Below the pieces are notes generated by a model. It did not search any database and had not been told where the DNA came from. It was given only the letters and a program-made list of their open reading frames with translations. 64,000 nucleotides of DNA. It comes from JANWVO01 sp037446555 (lineage in GTDB: Bacteria; Acidobacteriota; Terriglobia; Bryobacterales; Bryobacteraceae). Every line of letters begins with the position of its first letter. The stretch's first letter is position 1. Position numbers and translations under genes: made by a program. Location of the stretch: contig JBBIIK010000020.1 in assembly GCA_037446555.1 (NCBI GenBank), positions 1 through 64,000 of the forward strand, given 5' to 3'. Shown here piece by piece: positions 43,567-52,808 of the stretch.

Positions 43567-46500
43567 GAGTCCTCCCGTCGAAGTCCTTGGGAAGTAGCGA
43601 AGGCGAAACCGGTGAAGCGCGCCGCTGAAGAATTGCATACAGGGCTGGCAAAATCGTGAGCGTTGCAAAGGTGGCGGCGAGCAGCCCGCCGATAGCCGCG
43701 CGCCCGAGCGGGACCGTCTGCTCCGCGCCTTCGCCGATGCCAAGCGCAATCGGCAGCATGCCGGCAGTCATGGCCGCGGCCGTCATCAGGATGGCGCGAA
43801 GCCGCCCGCGTGCGCCCTCCAGCGCGGCGCGGACGCTGTCGGCGCCAGCGCGGCGGCCGAATTCGGCGAATGTGACCAGCAGAATGGAGTTCGCCACCGC
43901 AATGCCCACCGACATGATGGCGCCCATGAAGGACTGGATGTTAAGCGTGACGCCCGTGAGCAACAACGCCGCCAGCACGCCCACGAGCACAGCGGGTAAC
44001 GTGAGGATCACTGCGGTGGCCAGACGGAACGACTGGAAATTCGCGGCGAGCAACAAAAAGATGGCGGCGATCGAGAGCGCGAGCCCCGTCTCGAGCCCGC
44101 CAATCGTGTCCATTAACGCGGGAATCTGCCCGCGGATCACAACCGTCGAGCCACGGGGCGGCTCGCCCGCGCGCCGCACGGCCTCCTCAATCTCGCCCAC
44201 AGTTTCTCCAAGCGTCCTGCCGGAGACGTTCGCGGTGAGGCTGACCACGCGCTGCATGTTGTAGCGCTCCACCAGCCCGAACGAGGTTCCGGTGCCGACC
44301 TCGGCGACATCGCCGAGCAGCACGCGCGAACCGCCCCCGCCGACGGGCAGCGCGAGAAGGTCTTCCACCGAGCTCATGGCTGTCTGCGGCACCTCGACCT
44401 GAATCTGAAACGCGTTGCCACTGGCCGGATCGCACCAGTAGTTGGGCTCGACGAACCGGCTGGAAGAAGTTGCCGTCACCAGCGAGCGCGCCACTGAAGC
44501 GGCGGTGAGGCCGAACTGCCCGGCGCGGACGCGGTCGATCTTCACTTGCAGCGAAGGGAAGTCGAGCGGTTGCGCGTATTGCAAGTCCCGGAGGAACGGC
44601 AGGCGCGAAAGCTCGCGGCGGAGTTTCGCGGCATGCTCGCGGTTCTGGGCCAGGTTGGGGCCTTGCACGGCGACTTCGACCGGCGTGCCGGCGCCGAAGC
44701 TCATCACGCGCGAGACGATGTCGCCCGCTTCGAAAGACACCGAGACGCCCGGCATCCCCTCGCGAAACCGCGCGCGAAGCGCCTCGCGGAACGCTTCGCC
44801 GCGCAGGGGGGCTTCGGGCTTCAACGCCGCCAGCAGCACGGCCTCATGCGGCCCGCTGGTCCAGAGGTAGATGGTGTTGATCGGATAGCTGGCCGGCTGG
44901 ACGCCAACGAAGCTCGTGGTGACGAGAACATTTTCGGGCCCCGCTGTTTCGCGGATCAGATCCAGCGCCTCCAGGGCGATCCGCTCGGTGCGCTCGATCC
45001 GCGTGCCCTGCGGGGCGCGGAGGCGGATCTGGAACTGCCCGGTGTCGACGGCAGGGAAGATCTCCGTGCCGGCGCGCGGCGCCAGAAGGACCAGCAGAAC
45101 GGCTGTGCTCGCCAGATACGCTGCCGCCAGCGGCCAGCGAAAGCGCAAGGTGAATTGCAGGCAGCGCGTGTAGAGACCCTGCAAGCCGTCGAAGAAGCGG
45201 CTGCGGGAAGAATGAGCCTGTCCGATGAGGCGGATCGAAAGGACGGGTACGAACGTGCTGGACAGAAGCCAGCTGGCCAGCATGGCGAATCCGACGGCGA
45301 GCGAAAGCGGCACGAACAGCTGGCGCGCGACGCCTGTCATGAAGAACGAAGGAAGAAACACGGCCAGGATGCTGAGCATGGCAAGCAGGCGGGGCAACGC
45401 GGTGCGCGACGCGGCCCCCAGCACCGCCCACGCCTTCGAATCGCCTTCCGCCATACGGGCGTGAATGCTCTCCATCAGAACCGTGGCTTCGTCGACAAGG
45501 ATGCCCACGGCGAGCGCAAGGCCGCCCAGCGTCATGATGTTCAGCGACTGCCCGGCCAGCCACAAGCCCACCACGGCGCCGAGCAACGCAAAGGGGATGG
45601 TGGCGATCACGACCAGCGAGCTGCGCCAGTCGCGCAGGAACAGCAGCACCATCATTCCCGTGAGCACTGCGCCGAGGAGGGCCTCGTTCACCAGCGAGCG
45701 CAGCGCCCGCGCCACATAGCCCGTCTGGTCGAATTCCAGCCGCACATCGACGTCTTCGGGCACCGCTGCGCGCATGCGCGGCAGGGCTTCGCGGACGCGG
45801 CGGATCACGTCCAGAGTGGAGGCGTCCGAGCGCTTGGTGACCGGAATATAGACCGTCCGCCGTCCGTTGACGTGCGCGTATCCGGTGAGAATGTCGGTGG
45901 CATTTTCCACAGTTCCCACATCGCGCAGATACACCCCCGGGCCCGGGCCCGCGCGCAGGGGGGTATTCAGAAATTCGCTGAAATCGCCGCCCACGGTGGC
46001 ATTGGTGGAGGCGATGTAGGCCAGGCTGCCGATCCGCACGACGCCGGAGGGCAGCACCGCGCTGGTCTTGTTCACCGCGGCAATCGCCTGCTCGGGCGAG
46101 ATGCCGTGGGCGCGCAGGCGGTCGGGATCGATGCGAACCACGATGGTGCGCTGGTTGCCCCCGAACGGCGGCGGCGCGGAGACGCCAGGCAGCGTGGCGA
46201 ATAGCGGGCGGACGCGGTTGATGGCGAAGTCCTGCATCTCGCCGGGCGTGCGGTTCGGGCTGGAGAAGACCAGCTGCGCGATGGGCACGCTTCCGGCGTC
46301 AAAGCGGACGATGAACGGCGGCACGGCGCCCGGCGGCATGAAGGCGCGGGCGCGGTTCACGTAGCCGACCGTCTCGGCGACAGCCTGATTCATGTCCGTG
46401 CCGGGATGGAAGACCAGCTTCATCAGAGCCACGCCCTGAATGCTCTTCGATTCGACGTGCTCGATTCCGGTGATGTAGAGGAAGTGGTACTCGTAGTAAT

Positions 46501-46693
46501 ACGTCAGGAAGCCTTCCATCTGGGAAGGATCCATCCCTCCGTATGGCTGCGCGACGTAGATGGTGGGCGCGCCCAGCGGCGGAAAGATGTCGATCCTCAT
46601 GCGGCGCACTGCCAGAAACGCTGCAAGAGCCACCGCCAGAACCGCCACCAGCAAGGTCACCGGGCGCCGCAAGGCGAGTTGCACAAGCCACAT
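43553..46693 (-). CDS. RND efflux inner-membrane pump
   Basis: The 1046-residue protein has the AcrB/CzcA layout: 12 membrane helices and two large periplasmic loops. It shows LRRPVTLLVAVLAVALAAF at the N-terminus, PYGGMDPSQMEGFLTYYYEY, the transmembrane segment with GGLALAVGILVDEATVLMES (conserved proton-relay Asp), and a C-terminal GAEQTVPLGRAAIGGLLAAT. It exports drugs or other hydrophobic molecules. Its stop overlaps the adaptor start, and it lies 12 bases downstream of the outer-membrane channel gene. Confidence 0.95.
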   Translation of the reverse strand: MWLVQLALRRPVTLLVAVLAVALAAFLAVRRMRIDIFPPLGAPTIYVAQPYGGMDPSQMEGFLTYYYEYHFLYITGIEHVESKSIQGVALMKLVFHPGTDMNQAVAETVGYVNRARAFMPPGAVPPFIVRFDAGSVPIAQLVFSSPNRTPGEMQDFAINRVRPLFATLPGVSAPPPFGGNQRTIVVRIDPDRLRAHGISPEQAIAAVNKTSAVLPSGVVRIGSLAYIASTNATVGGDFSEFLNTPLRAGPGPGVYLRDVGTVENATDILTGYAHVNGRRTVYIPVTKRSDASTLDVIRRVREALPRMRAAVPEDVDVRLEFDQTGYVARALRSLVNEALLGAVLTGMMVLLFLRDWRSSLVVIATIPFALLGAVVGLWLAGQSLNIMTLGGLALAVGILVDEATVLMESIHARMAEGDSKAWAVLGAASRTALPRLLAMLSILAVFLPSFFMTGVARQLFVPLSLAVGFAMLASWLLSSTFVPVLSIRLIGQAHSSRSRFFDGLQGLYTRCLQFTLRFRWPLAAAYLASTAVLLVLLAPRAGTEIFPAVDTGQFQIRLRAPQGTRIERTERIALEALDLIRETAGPENVLVTTSFVGVQPASYPINTIYLWTSGPHEAVLLAALKPEAPLRGEAFREALRARFREGMPGVSVSFEAGDIVSRVMSFGAGTPVEVAVQGPNLAQNREHAAKLRRELSRLPFLRDLQYAQPLDFPSLQVKIDRVRAGQFGLTAASVARSLVTATSSSRFVEPNYWCDPASGNAFQIQVEVPQTAMSSVEDLLALPVGGGGSRVLLGDVAEVGTGTSFGLVERYNMQRVVSLTANVSGRTLGETVGEIEEAVRRAGEPPRGSTVVIRGQIPALMDTIGGLETGLALSIAAIFLLLAANFQSFRLATAVILTLPAVLVGVLAALLLTGVTLNIQSFMGAIMSVGIAVANSILLVTFAEFGRRAGADSVRAALEGARGRLRAILMTAAAMTAGMLPIALGIGEGAEQTVPLGRAAIGGLLAATFATLTILPALYAILQRRASPVSPSLLPKDFDGRTHDPA

Positions 46694-46705
46694 GAGAGCC
46701 TCCCC

Positions 46706-48070
46706 TCAGCGCCCCGCCTCGCGCAGGAAGGGGTCCAGATCCCCGGAGGCGGCGCAGAGATGAAGCAGCGCGCGCCAGACGTTCAGCCTTGCCAGCGAGT
46801 CGTCGATCTCCGCCAGCACGAGCATTCGCTGCGCTTCGGCGGCTTCCGCGAGCGTGGCCAGCCCGTCGCGGTAGCGCGCCATCGACTGCGCCTCGGCGTC
46901 CCGCGCCGCCTTCAACTGCACCGGCGTGTTTTCGGCGATGCGCCGCGCGGCATCGAGAGCGGCACGGGCGCGCGCGACCGCCGTGTTCAGCTCCCGCTGC
47001 ATCTGCAGTTGCCGGGCTTTCTCCGCCCGCTCCTCATGCAAGGCCGCGTCCTTGCGGGCCTTCCACGCCGGGAGTTCGAACAGGGGGAAGTTCAGCGCCA
47101 GCCCCACGCCCCAATTAAAGATGTTCGGGCCCAATCCGGAGAGCCCGGCGAGCGTGGCGCCATCGGGCATCGCGCCCGTGCCGCGCGCGTAGGCCGCAGC
47201 CGTGAGAGTGAATCTCGGGCGCCAGCTTTTCGCGGCCGCTTCCAGCGCGGCTGCCGATTCCTCCACTGCGGCGCGTTGCTCTGCCAGTTGCGGATGGTCC
47301 GCGGATGCCGCGGCAGGCGCGCCCGTCTCTGGAACGTTGCGCAAGAAGGGGCCCGCGTCCACTTCGGGCAGCGAACCGTCCGCGGAAACGAACTGCGCCA
47401 GCGCAGCGAGAGCGGCTTCCACTGCCCGCGCGGCCTGAATCTGCTGATTGGAAGCTGAGGCAAGCTCCGCGGCAGCGCGGCTTGCATCGGCGCCGGGGCG
47501 CAGCTGCGCCAGAACAAGAGCGTCCACCACGGACTTCAACGCCTTGGCTCGTTCCACGCCGGCTTGCGCGGCGGCCTCGGTTTTCCGCGCCGCCAGAACG
47601 GTAAGGAATGCATCGGCGGCAGCGAAGGCAGCCGCCAGCCTCGCGCGCTCCACTGCGGCGGCCGAACGGCGCCGCGCCGCATCGGCGTTGTTCAGGGACG
47701 CGCGGCGCAGGCCGAAATCGAAGGGCTCCCACGAAATCTGCAGGCCTGTGGCGCTGCCCCACACGCTGGTCATGTCGTTGGAGGCGAGCGGCGGTCCGCT
47801 GATCGACGGCACGCCTGCCGGCGGCAGCAGCATTCCGAACACGTTGTTGCGCGTGGCGCGGTTGGCTTGCGCCGTCAGGTCCGCGCGCGGCAGCCATGCC
47901 GTCCTCGCCAGCCGCACCGCCGCGCTGGCAGTCTGCAGTCTTTCGGTGGAAACGGCGACTGAGGGGTAATGAGCCGCGGCCTCCTCCACTGCGCGCCGCA
48001 GCGTGTACGGCTGCGCTAAAGCACACGCCGCCGGGAGAATCACGAACGGGATGAGCTTCAGGCAGGACAT
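46706..48070 (-). CDS. TolC/OprM-type outer-membrane efflux channel
   Basis: The 454-residue product has a signal peptide ending CALAQ and two outer-membrane efflux protein repeats typical of the family (TLRRAVEEAAAHYPSVAV, LQISWEPFDFGLRRASLNNA, then GVGLALNFPLFELPAWKARK). The ATG at 48070 gives a normal signal peptide; in-frame starts up to 48565 would run across the promoter region and the PadR gene and are rejected. It is the first gene of the three-gene efflux operon. Confidence 0.92.
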   Translation of the reverse strand: MSCLKLIPFVILPAACALAQPYTLRRAVEEAAAHYPSVAVSTERLQTASAAVRLARTAWLPRADLTAQANRATRNNVFGMLLPPAGVPSISGPPLASNDMTSVWGSATGLQISWEPFDFGLRRASLNNADAARRRSAAAVERARLAAAFAAADAFLTVLAARKTEAAAQAGVERAKALKSVVDALVLAQLRPGADASRAAAELASASNQQIQAARAVEAALAALAQFVSADGSLPEVDAGPFLRNVPETGAPAAASADHPQLAEQRAAVEESAAALEAAAKSWRPRFTLTAAAYARGTGAMPDGATLAGLSGLGPNIFNWGVGLALNFPLFELPAWKARKDAALHEERAEKARQLQMQRELNTAVARARAALDAARRIAENTPVQLKAARDAEAQSMARYRDGLATLAEAAEAQRMLVLAEIDDSLARLNVWRALLHLCAASGDLDPFLREAGR

Positions 48071-48165
48071 CCGCCAGGATCGGCGCCTGTTATCGGTGCC
48101 GGGCGCCCGGCCGGGGTGACGGATCGTCCGGGAATCCAGGATCATGGAATGTAACAAATTACGAC

Positions 48166-48179
48166 CTTCGTCTACGAAG
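48166..48179. promoter_or_regulatory. Perfect inverted repeat, candidate PadR-type operator
   Basis: CTTCGT and ACGAAG form a perfect inverted repeat with a two-base spacer, in the 180-base divergent region between the efflux operon and the padR gene. A short A/T-rich tract (TATATTGTATTCTTTATA) follows at 48185-48202 and may hold the promoters. PadR proteins commonly repress a divergent pump operon. The pairing of this site with the regulator is inferred. Confidence 0.42.
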
Positions 48180-48250
48180 CCCGATATATTGTATTCTTTA
48201 TAGCAGCCTGCGCAGGCGCCGTCAATCAGGCCTGGCGCCGGGACGAACCC

Positions 48251-48640
48251 ATGAAGAGGACCGTCACTACCAGCATCAGGGAAGGGAAGCAGCCGCAGCT
48301 TCTCCGCGAGATCCTGCTCAGCTTCTGGAAGATCCACATCCTGCACCATGCCGGCGAGGAGCCCGTCTACGGGCAATGGATGATGGCAGAGCTGCGAGGG
48401 CACGGGTACGAGATCAGCCCCGGAACGCTCTATCCCATCCTGCGGCGCATGGAACAGCAGGGATGGCTGGCCGAGGCGCGGAAGAAGAAAGGCGATCCCG
48501 CGCGCCGCAAGCAATACCGCCTGACACCGCAGGGCAGGGCGGCGTTGAAGACGATCTGTATTCAACTGGAAGAGCTTTACCGCGAAGTCGCGCCGGCGCG
48601 CCGTGGCGGCTCAGCCGGAAGCCGCGGCCGGCACTCTTGA
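48251..48640 (+). CDS. PadR-family transcriptional regulator
   Basis: The 129-residue product has the PadR winged helix: EEPVYGQWMMAELRGHGYEI, SPGTLYPILRRMEQQGWLAE and ARRKQYRLTPQGRAALKTI, with the canonical GTLYP-LRR motif. PadR regulators usually repress multidrug efflux genes and are relieved by the pump's substrate. It is divergent from the RND operon, 180 bases away. Confidence 0.93.
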   Translation: MKRTVTTSIREGKQPQLLREILLSFWKIHILHHAGEEPVYGQWMMAELRGHGYEISPGTLYPILRRMEQQGWLAEARKKKGDPARRKQYRLTPQGRAALKTICIQLEELYREVAPARRGGSAGSRGRHS

Positions 48641-48968
48641 GTGCGGCGGGGCTTGGTCCTGCAGGCCTGCGCGCGGAGCCTGAGCCACTTTGATCTGGAG
48701 CCGTGCCGAAGCGGCGCCCAGGGATCCGCATCGTGGCTCATTCCCCGGGGCGAAGATCCTGGCTTGGGGCCGCCGCGCAGCGCGGGAACGGCATTCCCGC
48801 CCGGGCGCCCCCGCTGATCCCGCGGTACCGCAATGGCGCGGCGCGATCCGCGGCGGCAGCCGCCGGCGCCGGGAAGCTCCTCTGTTCCGCCCGCAGCCGG
48901 CGGGCGCGCCAGTCCCTGTTTTAGAGACAGGCTTGACTTATGGTCTGATGGTATGATGAGTTAGCGGT
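48641..48968. other. Gene-free stretch upstream of the apiose operon
   Basis: No coding frame with recognisable sequence is present. The last 50 bases are less GC-rich and should hold the promoter of the catabolic operon. TTGACT (48933) and TATGAT (48952) are present but only 13 bases apart, which is short for a sigma-70 promoter. No regulator gene or RNA gene was seen. Confidence 0.45.
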
Positions 48969-50012
48969 ATGACAGAAAAGCGCAAGCTGCGTTTCGCCAT
49001 GCTGGGCGCGGGTTTCTGGGCGCAGTTCCAGCTTGCCGGCTGGATGGAGGCCGGAGGCGCCGAGTGCGTGGCCGTGTACAACAGGACGCGCGGGAAAGCC
49101 GAAGAACTCGCGGCGCGGTTCGGCGTTCCGGCGGTCTATGACGATCCGGAGGAGTTGCTGCGCCGCGAGAAGCTCGACTTTGTGGACATCGTGACGGCGG
49201 TAGAGACGCACGCCCCGTTCATCCGGCTGGCGGTGCGGCACGGGCTTCCGGTGGTCTGCCAGAAGCCGCTGGCCGTCTCGCTGGAGGAAGCCGAACAGGT
49301 GGTTGAAGAGTGCAAGGCGGCGGGCGTCCCCCTCTACGTCAACGAGAATTGGCGCTGGCAGGCGCCGGTCCGCGCGCTGAAAGGAGTGCTCGACTCCGGC
49401 GTGATCGGCACGCCCTTCCGCGCGCGCATCGACATGATCTCCGGCTTCCCCGTGTTCGCCAACCAGCCGTTCCTGCGAGAACTGGAGCAGTTCATCCTCA
49501 CCGATCTCGGCAGCCACACGCTCGACACGGCGCGCTTCCTGTTCGGCGAGGCAGAGAGCCTGTATTGCACCATCCAGCGGGTGCATGCAGACATTCGCGG
49601 AGAGGACTGCGCCACGGTGGTCCTGAAGATGGAATCCGGCATGACGGTCTTGGTGGAGATGGCATATGCGGAGAATTTCCTGGAACGGGACCGTTTCCCG
49701 GAAACCGCAATCTTCGTCGAGGGCAGCCGCGGGTCGGCGGAACTGGCGCTGGATTTCTGGATCCGCGTGACGACGAAAGACGGCACCCGCATCCGCCGCG
49801 TGCCGCCGCCGCGCTATGCGTGGGCGGACCCTGCTTACGACGTCGTGCATTCCAGCATCGTCCCCTGCCAGGCGAACCTGCTGGCGGCGCTCGCTGGCCA
49901 CGGCGCAGCGGAGACGGCGGGCGAGGACAATCTGAAGACCGTGCGCCTGGTGTTCGGCAGTTACGAATCGGCGCGCGGCAACTGTGTGGTGGAACCTGGC
50001 AGGCGGGCGTAG
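48969..50012 (+). CDS. apsD: D-apiose dehydrogenase (Gfo/Idh/MocA family)
   Basis: The 347-residue product has the NAD-binding MLGAGFWAQFQLAG, TAVETHAPFIRLAV and the active-site segment CQKPLAVSLEEAEQ. A C-terminal domain with LTDLGSHTLDTARFLFGEAE follows. It has no signal peptide, unlike the other three family members here, so it is cytosolic. Known D-apiose dehydrogenases (ApsD) belong to this family and oxidise D-apiose to apionolactone. The substrate call rests on the next gene being a D-apionate-lactonase homologue one base downstream, and on the oxidoisomerase and decarboxylase genes that follow. Without that context it would be a generic oxidoreductase. Confidence 0.78.
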   Translation: MTEKRKLRFAMLGAGFWAQFQLAGWMEAGGAECVAVYNRTRGKAEELAARFGVPAVYDDPEELLRREKLDFVDIVTAVETHAPFIRLAVRHGLPVVCQKPLAVSLEEAEQVVEECKAAGVPLYVNENWRWQAPVRALKGVLDSGVIGTPFRARIDMISGFPVFANQPFLRELEQFILTDLGSHTLDTARFLFGEAESLYCTIQRVHADIRGEDCATVVLKMESGMTVLVEMAYAENFLERDRFPETAIFVEGSRGSAELALDFWIRVTTKDGTRIRRVPPPRYAWADPAYDVVHSSIVPCQANLLAALAGHGAAETAGEDNLKTVRLVFGSYESARGNCVVEPGRRA

Positions 50013-50013
50013 G

Positions 50014-51798
50014 ATGGACTCCCGCAACGTGCTCCTGTATGGAAGCCCGGCGCCTTTGCCCCGAGTGACGCCGTTGCGCGCGGGTTCCGTGGAGCTGCTG
50101 TTCGACAACGGCGCCTTGCGCTACCTGCGCGTGGGCGGACGGGAGGCCGTGCGGCGAATCGCCATGGCCGTGCGCGACCCGGATTGGGGAACCGTGCCGG
50201 CACGAATCACCGCCCTCAAGATCGCCGCGGAACGCGACCAGTTCCAGGTGACATTCGTGGCCGAGCACGAGGCGGCGCCGGTCCGCTTCCGCTGGCACGC
50301 CCGCATCGACGGCACGGTGCGCTACCAGATGGACGGCCAGGCGTTGAGCACGTTCCGCCGCAACCGCATCGGACTGTTCGTGATCCATCCCACGGAGGGT
50401 TTCGCCGGGCGCGAGATCGAGATCGAGACCACAGACGGCGAGCGGAAAACAGGCGTGGTCCCGGTGGCCGTTTCGCCGCATCAGGTGTTCCGGCAGATCC
50501 GGGCCATCTTTCACGAGATCGCGCCCGGCTGCCGCGCCGAGGTGCGGCTCGAAGGCGAGACCTTCGAGATGGAGGATCGCCGCAACTGGACAGATTCCGG
50601 ATTCAAGACCTACGGCACGCCGCTCAGCCTGCCATTTCCCGTGGAGGTGCCGCAGGGAGCGGTGATCCGGCAGCAGGCAGTCTTCCGGATTCACGGCACG
50701 CCTCCACAGACAACCGTTCCCCGTGCGCGAGACAGCGCGGTGGAGCTCCGCCTGGCAAGCGGCTCGCGGCGGATGCCCGGTGCGGGCTTGTCCTTGTCCA
50801 CAGAGGATGCGCCGGAGGAGCGGCTGCGCGCGTTGCGGCTGTCGCATCTTCGGGTGGCCGCCGGCCAGCCCGTCAGCGCAGCCGCAGCGCGGCTGCCGCT
50901 GGAGGCGGTGATCCTCGCAGGCGTGGATCCGGAGCAGCAGATGCGGCAGGCGCTCGAATGGGCCAAGGAACGCCGCCTGGAGGTTGCCCGCTGGGTGCTG
51001 CTCAGCTCGCGCTACCCCGTGACGCCGGATGCCTGGTCCGAGATGGCGCGGAAGATCCTCGCGGGCGCGACGCTTGCAGGCGGCACGCGCGGCCCCTTCG
51101 CGGAACTCAACCGCAACCGCCCGCGGCCCGGCGCCTTCGACGCGGCATGCTTTGCCGTATGCCCCCAGGTGCACGATTCCGACAACACGGCCCTGATGGA
51201 GAACTGCGCGGCGCAACGGGACGCGGTGGCCAGCGCGCTCGGCTTCGTGCCGGCCGTGTATGCATCACCGGTGACGCTGCGGCCGCTGTTCAATCCCGCT
51301 GCCACGGGTCCGCAGGTGCCGCCCGAACCGGATCCCCGCCAGAGATCGCTCTTCTGTGCGGCGTGGACCGTGGCGAGCCTCAAGCACCTTTCCGAAGCGG
51401 GCGCGGCAGGAATCACCATGTTTGAAACGGCGGGCGCCGCCGGCGTGATGACGCGCGGGCGCGTGTTCCCCGTGTGGCAAGTTCTGGCCGATTTTGGCGA
51501 GTTCCGCGGAGGCAAAGTGATTCCTTGCGCCTCGAGCGCGCCGCTGGCAGTGGAGTGTCTCGCTTTGCAAGCGGGCGGGCGGCGGCGTCTTCTCGCCGCC
51601 AACCTCACCCCGGTGGAGCAGCGCCTGCGGTGGCAAGGCGCGGCGCGCGTGCGCATCCTGGACGCTGGCAGCGCGGAGGAGGCGATGTCCGATCCTGACC
51701 ATTTCCGCCAGCGCTGGCGCGGCGCCATGGGCGCGCGCGGGCTGACTCTGGATGCCTATGGTGTGGCGACTCTCGATTTGGAGGAGGAAGCGCGATGA
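50014..51798 (+). CDS. apnL: D-apionate lactonase
   Basis: The 594-residue product matches, from memory, the ApnL family that hydrolyses D-apionolactone to D-apionate. It shows TPLRAGSVELLFDNGALRYL, AMAVRDPDWGTVPARITAL, RRNRIGLFVIHPTEGFAG, EDRRNWTDSGFKTYGTPLSL and, further on, a TIM-barrel-like half with NRNRPRPGAFDAACFAVCPQ. The start at 50014 comes one base after the apsD TAG. The product is unlike ordinary small lactonases. It overlaps the permease gene by four bases (ATGA). Confidence 0.8.
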   Translation: MDSRNVLLYGSPAPLPRVTPLRAGSVELLFDNGALRYLRVGGREAVRRIAMAVRDPDWGTVPARITALKIAAERDQFQVTFVAEHEAAPVRFRWHARIDGTVRYQMDGQALSTFRRNRIGLFVIHPTEGFAGREIEIETTDGERKTGVVPVAVSPHQVFRQIRAIFHEIAPGCRAEVRLEGETFEMEDRRNWTDSGFKTYGTPLSLPFPVEVPQGAVIRQQAVFRIHGTPPQTTVPRARDSAVELRLASGSRRMPGAGLSLSTEDAPEERLRALRLSHLRVAAGQPVSAAAARLPLEAVILAGVDPEQQMRQALEWAKERRLEVARWVLLSSRYPVTPDAWSEMARKILAGATLAGGTRGPFAELNRNRPRPGAFDAACFAVCPQVHDSDNTALMENCAAQRDAVASALGFVPAVYASPVTLRPLFNPAATGPQVPPEPDPRQRSLFCAAWTVASLKHLSEAGAAGITMFETAGAAGVMTRGRVFPVWQVLADFGEFRGGKVIPCASSAPLAVECLALQAGGRRRLLAANLTPVEQRLRWQGAARVRILDAGSAEEAMSDPDHFRQRWRGAMGARGLTLDAYGVATLDLEEEAR

Positions 51799-52808
51799 CA
51801 GCGCCGGATGTGGCTACGGGCGTGGCCGGAGTACTGATCGGCGGCCTCTTCAACGGCAGCTTCGTGGCCCCCATGAAGCTGATGCGAAGGTGGAGTTGGG
51901 AAGCGTCCTGGCTGGTCTACTCTCTGGCTGGCCTGGTGATCATTCCCTGGCTGGCCGCGCTGGCTACGGTGCCGGGCCTGTTTGGCATCTATGCCGAAGC
52001 CTCCGCCAAAACGCTGCTCAGCGTACTGGGCTACGGTTTCGGCTGGGGCGTGGGCAGCGTGCTGTTCGGCATCGGAGTCAGCCGCATGGGGCTGGCCGTC
52101 GGCTATGGGCTCATTCTCGGGCTGATTGCTCCCATCGGCACCTTCTACCCCATGCTCATGCTGCACCGCGAAAGGCTGTTCACGGCGCAGGGCCGCGCTC
52201 TGATCCTTGGAACGCTGATCGTGCTCGCTGGCATTTTCCTCTGCGCGAAGGCGGGGCGATTGCGTGAACTCGCAACGGGAACGCCATCCGCCGCGAAGAC
52301 GAGCTTCGGGGCGGGTCTGCTGATCTGCGTGCTGGCGGGCGTCTTCTCTCCGATGCTGAATTTCACATTCGTCTTCGGCGCGGAACTGCAAGAGCGCGCC
52401 CTTGCCGCCGGCGCCCATTCGAGCCTGGCCTCCAACGCCATCTGGCCGCTGGCGCTGACCTCGGGCGCCATTACCAACGCCGGCTATGCGTTGTGGCTGC
52501 TGCGGCGCAACCGGACCGCGGGCGAGTTGAAGGGCCCCTCGTCACACTGGGTGTTGGGCTCCGTCATGGGCGCGTTGTGCTTCGCCAGCTTTCTTGTGTA
52601 TGGCCACGGGGCGACGGCGCTGGGCGAACTGGGCGGCATCGCGGGCTGGCCGCTGTTCATGTCCATGGCGCTGATCACCTCCAACGCGCTGGGCGCAATG
52701 AGCGGCGAATGGCGCGGCGCGCCGCGCGCTGCGTGGCTCTGGTCGATGGCGGGGATCGGCCTGCTGATCGTGGCCATCACGGTGATCGCAAGGGGAGGCG
52801 CGAAGTGA
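51795..52808 (+). CDS. RhaT-like sugar permease
   Basis: The 337-residue protein has about ten membrane helices and resembles the RhaT L-rhamnose/proton symporter branch of the DMT superfamily: GGLFNGSFVAPMKLMRRWSW, GYGFGWGVGSVLFGIGVSRM, IAPIGTFYPMLMLHRERLF and SNAIWPLALTSGAITNAGYA. Both ends overlap neighbours by four bases, so it is co-translated with the catabolic enzymes. Import of D-apiose is the natural inference; rhamnose import is the alternative, but no rhamnose genes are nearby. Confidence 0.78.
   Translation: MTAPDVATGVAGVLIGGLFNGSFVAPMKLMRRWSWEASWLVYSLAGLVIIPWLAALATVPGLFGIYAEASAKTLLSVLGYGFGWGVGSVLFGIGVSRMGLAVGYGLILGLIAPIGTFYPMLMLHRERLFTAQGRALILGTLIVLAGIFLCAKAGRLRELATGTPSAAKTSFGAGLLICVLAGVFSPMLNFTFVFGAELQERALAAGAHSSLASNAIWPLALTSGAITNAGYALWLLRRNRTAGELKGPSSHWVLGSVMGALCFASFLVYGHGATALGELGGIAGWPLFMSMALITSNALGAMSGEWRGAPRAAWLWSMAGIGLLIVAITVIARGGAK

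Noticed and set aside
48933..48957. TTGACT and TATGAT as the apiose-operon promoter
   Set aside because: The spacing is only 13 bases. The elements are noted but do not make a reliable sigma-70 promoter.
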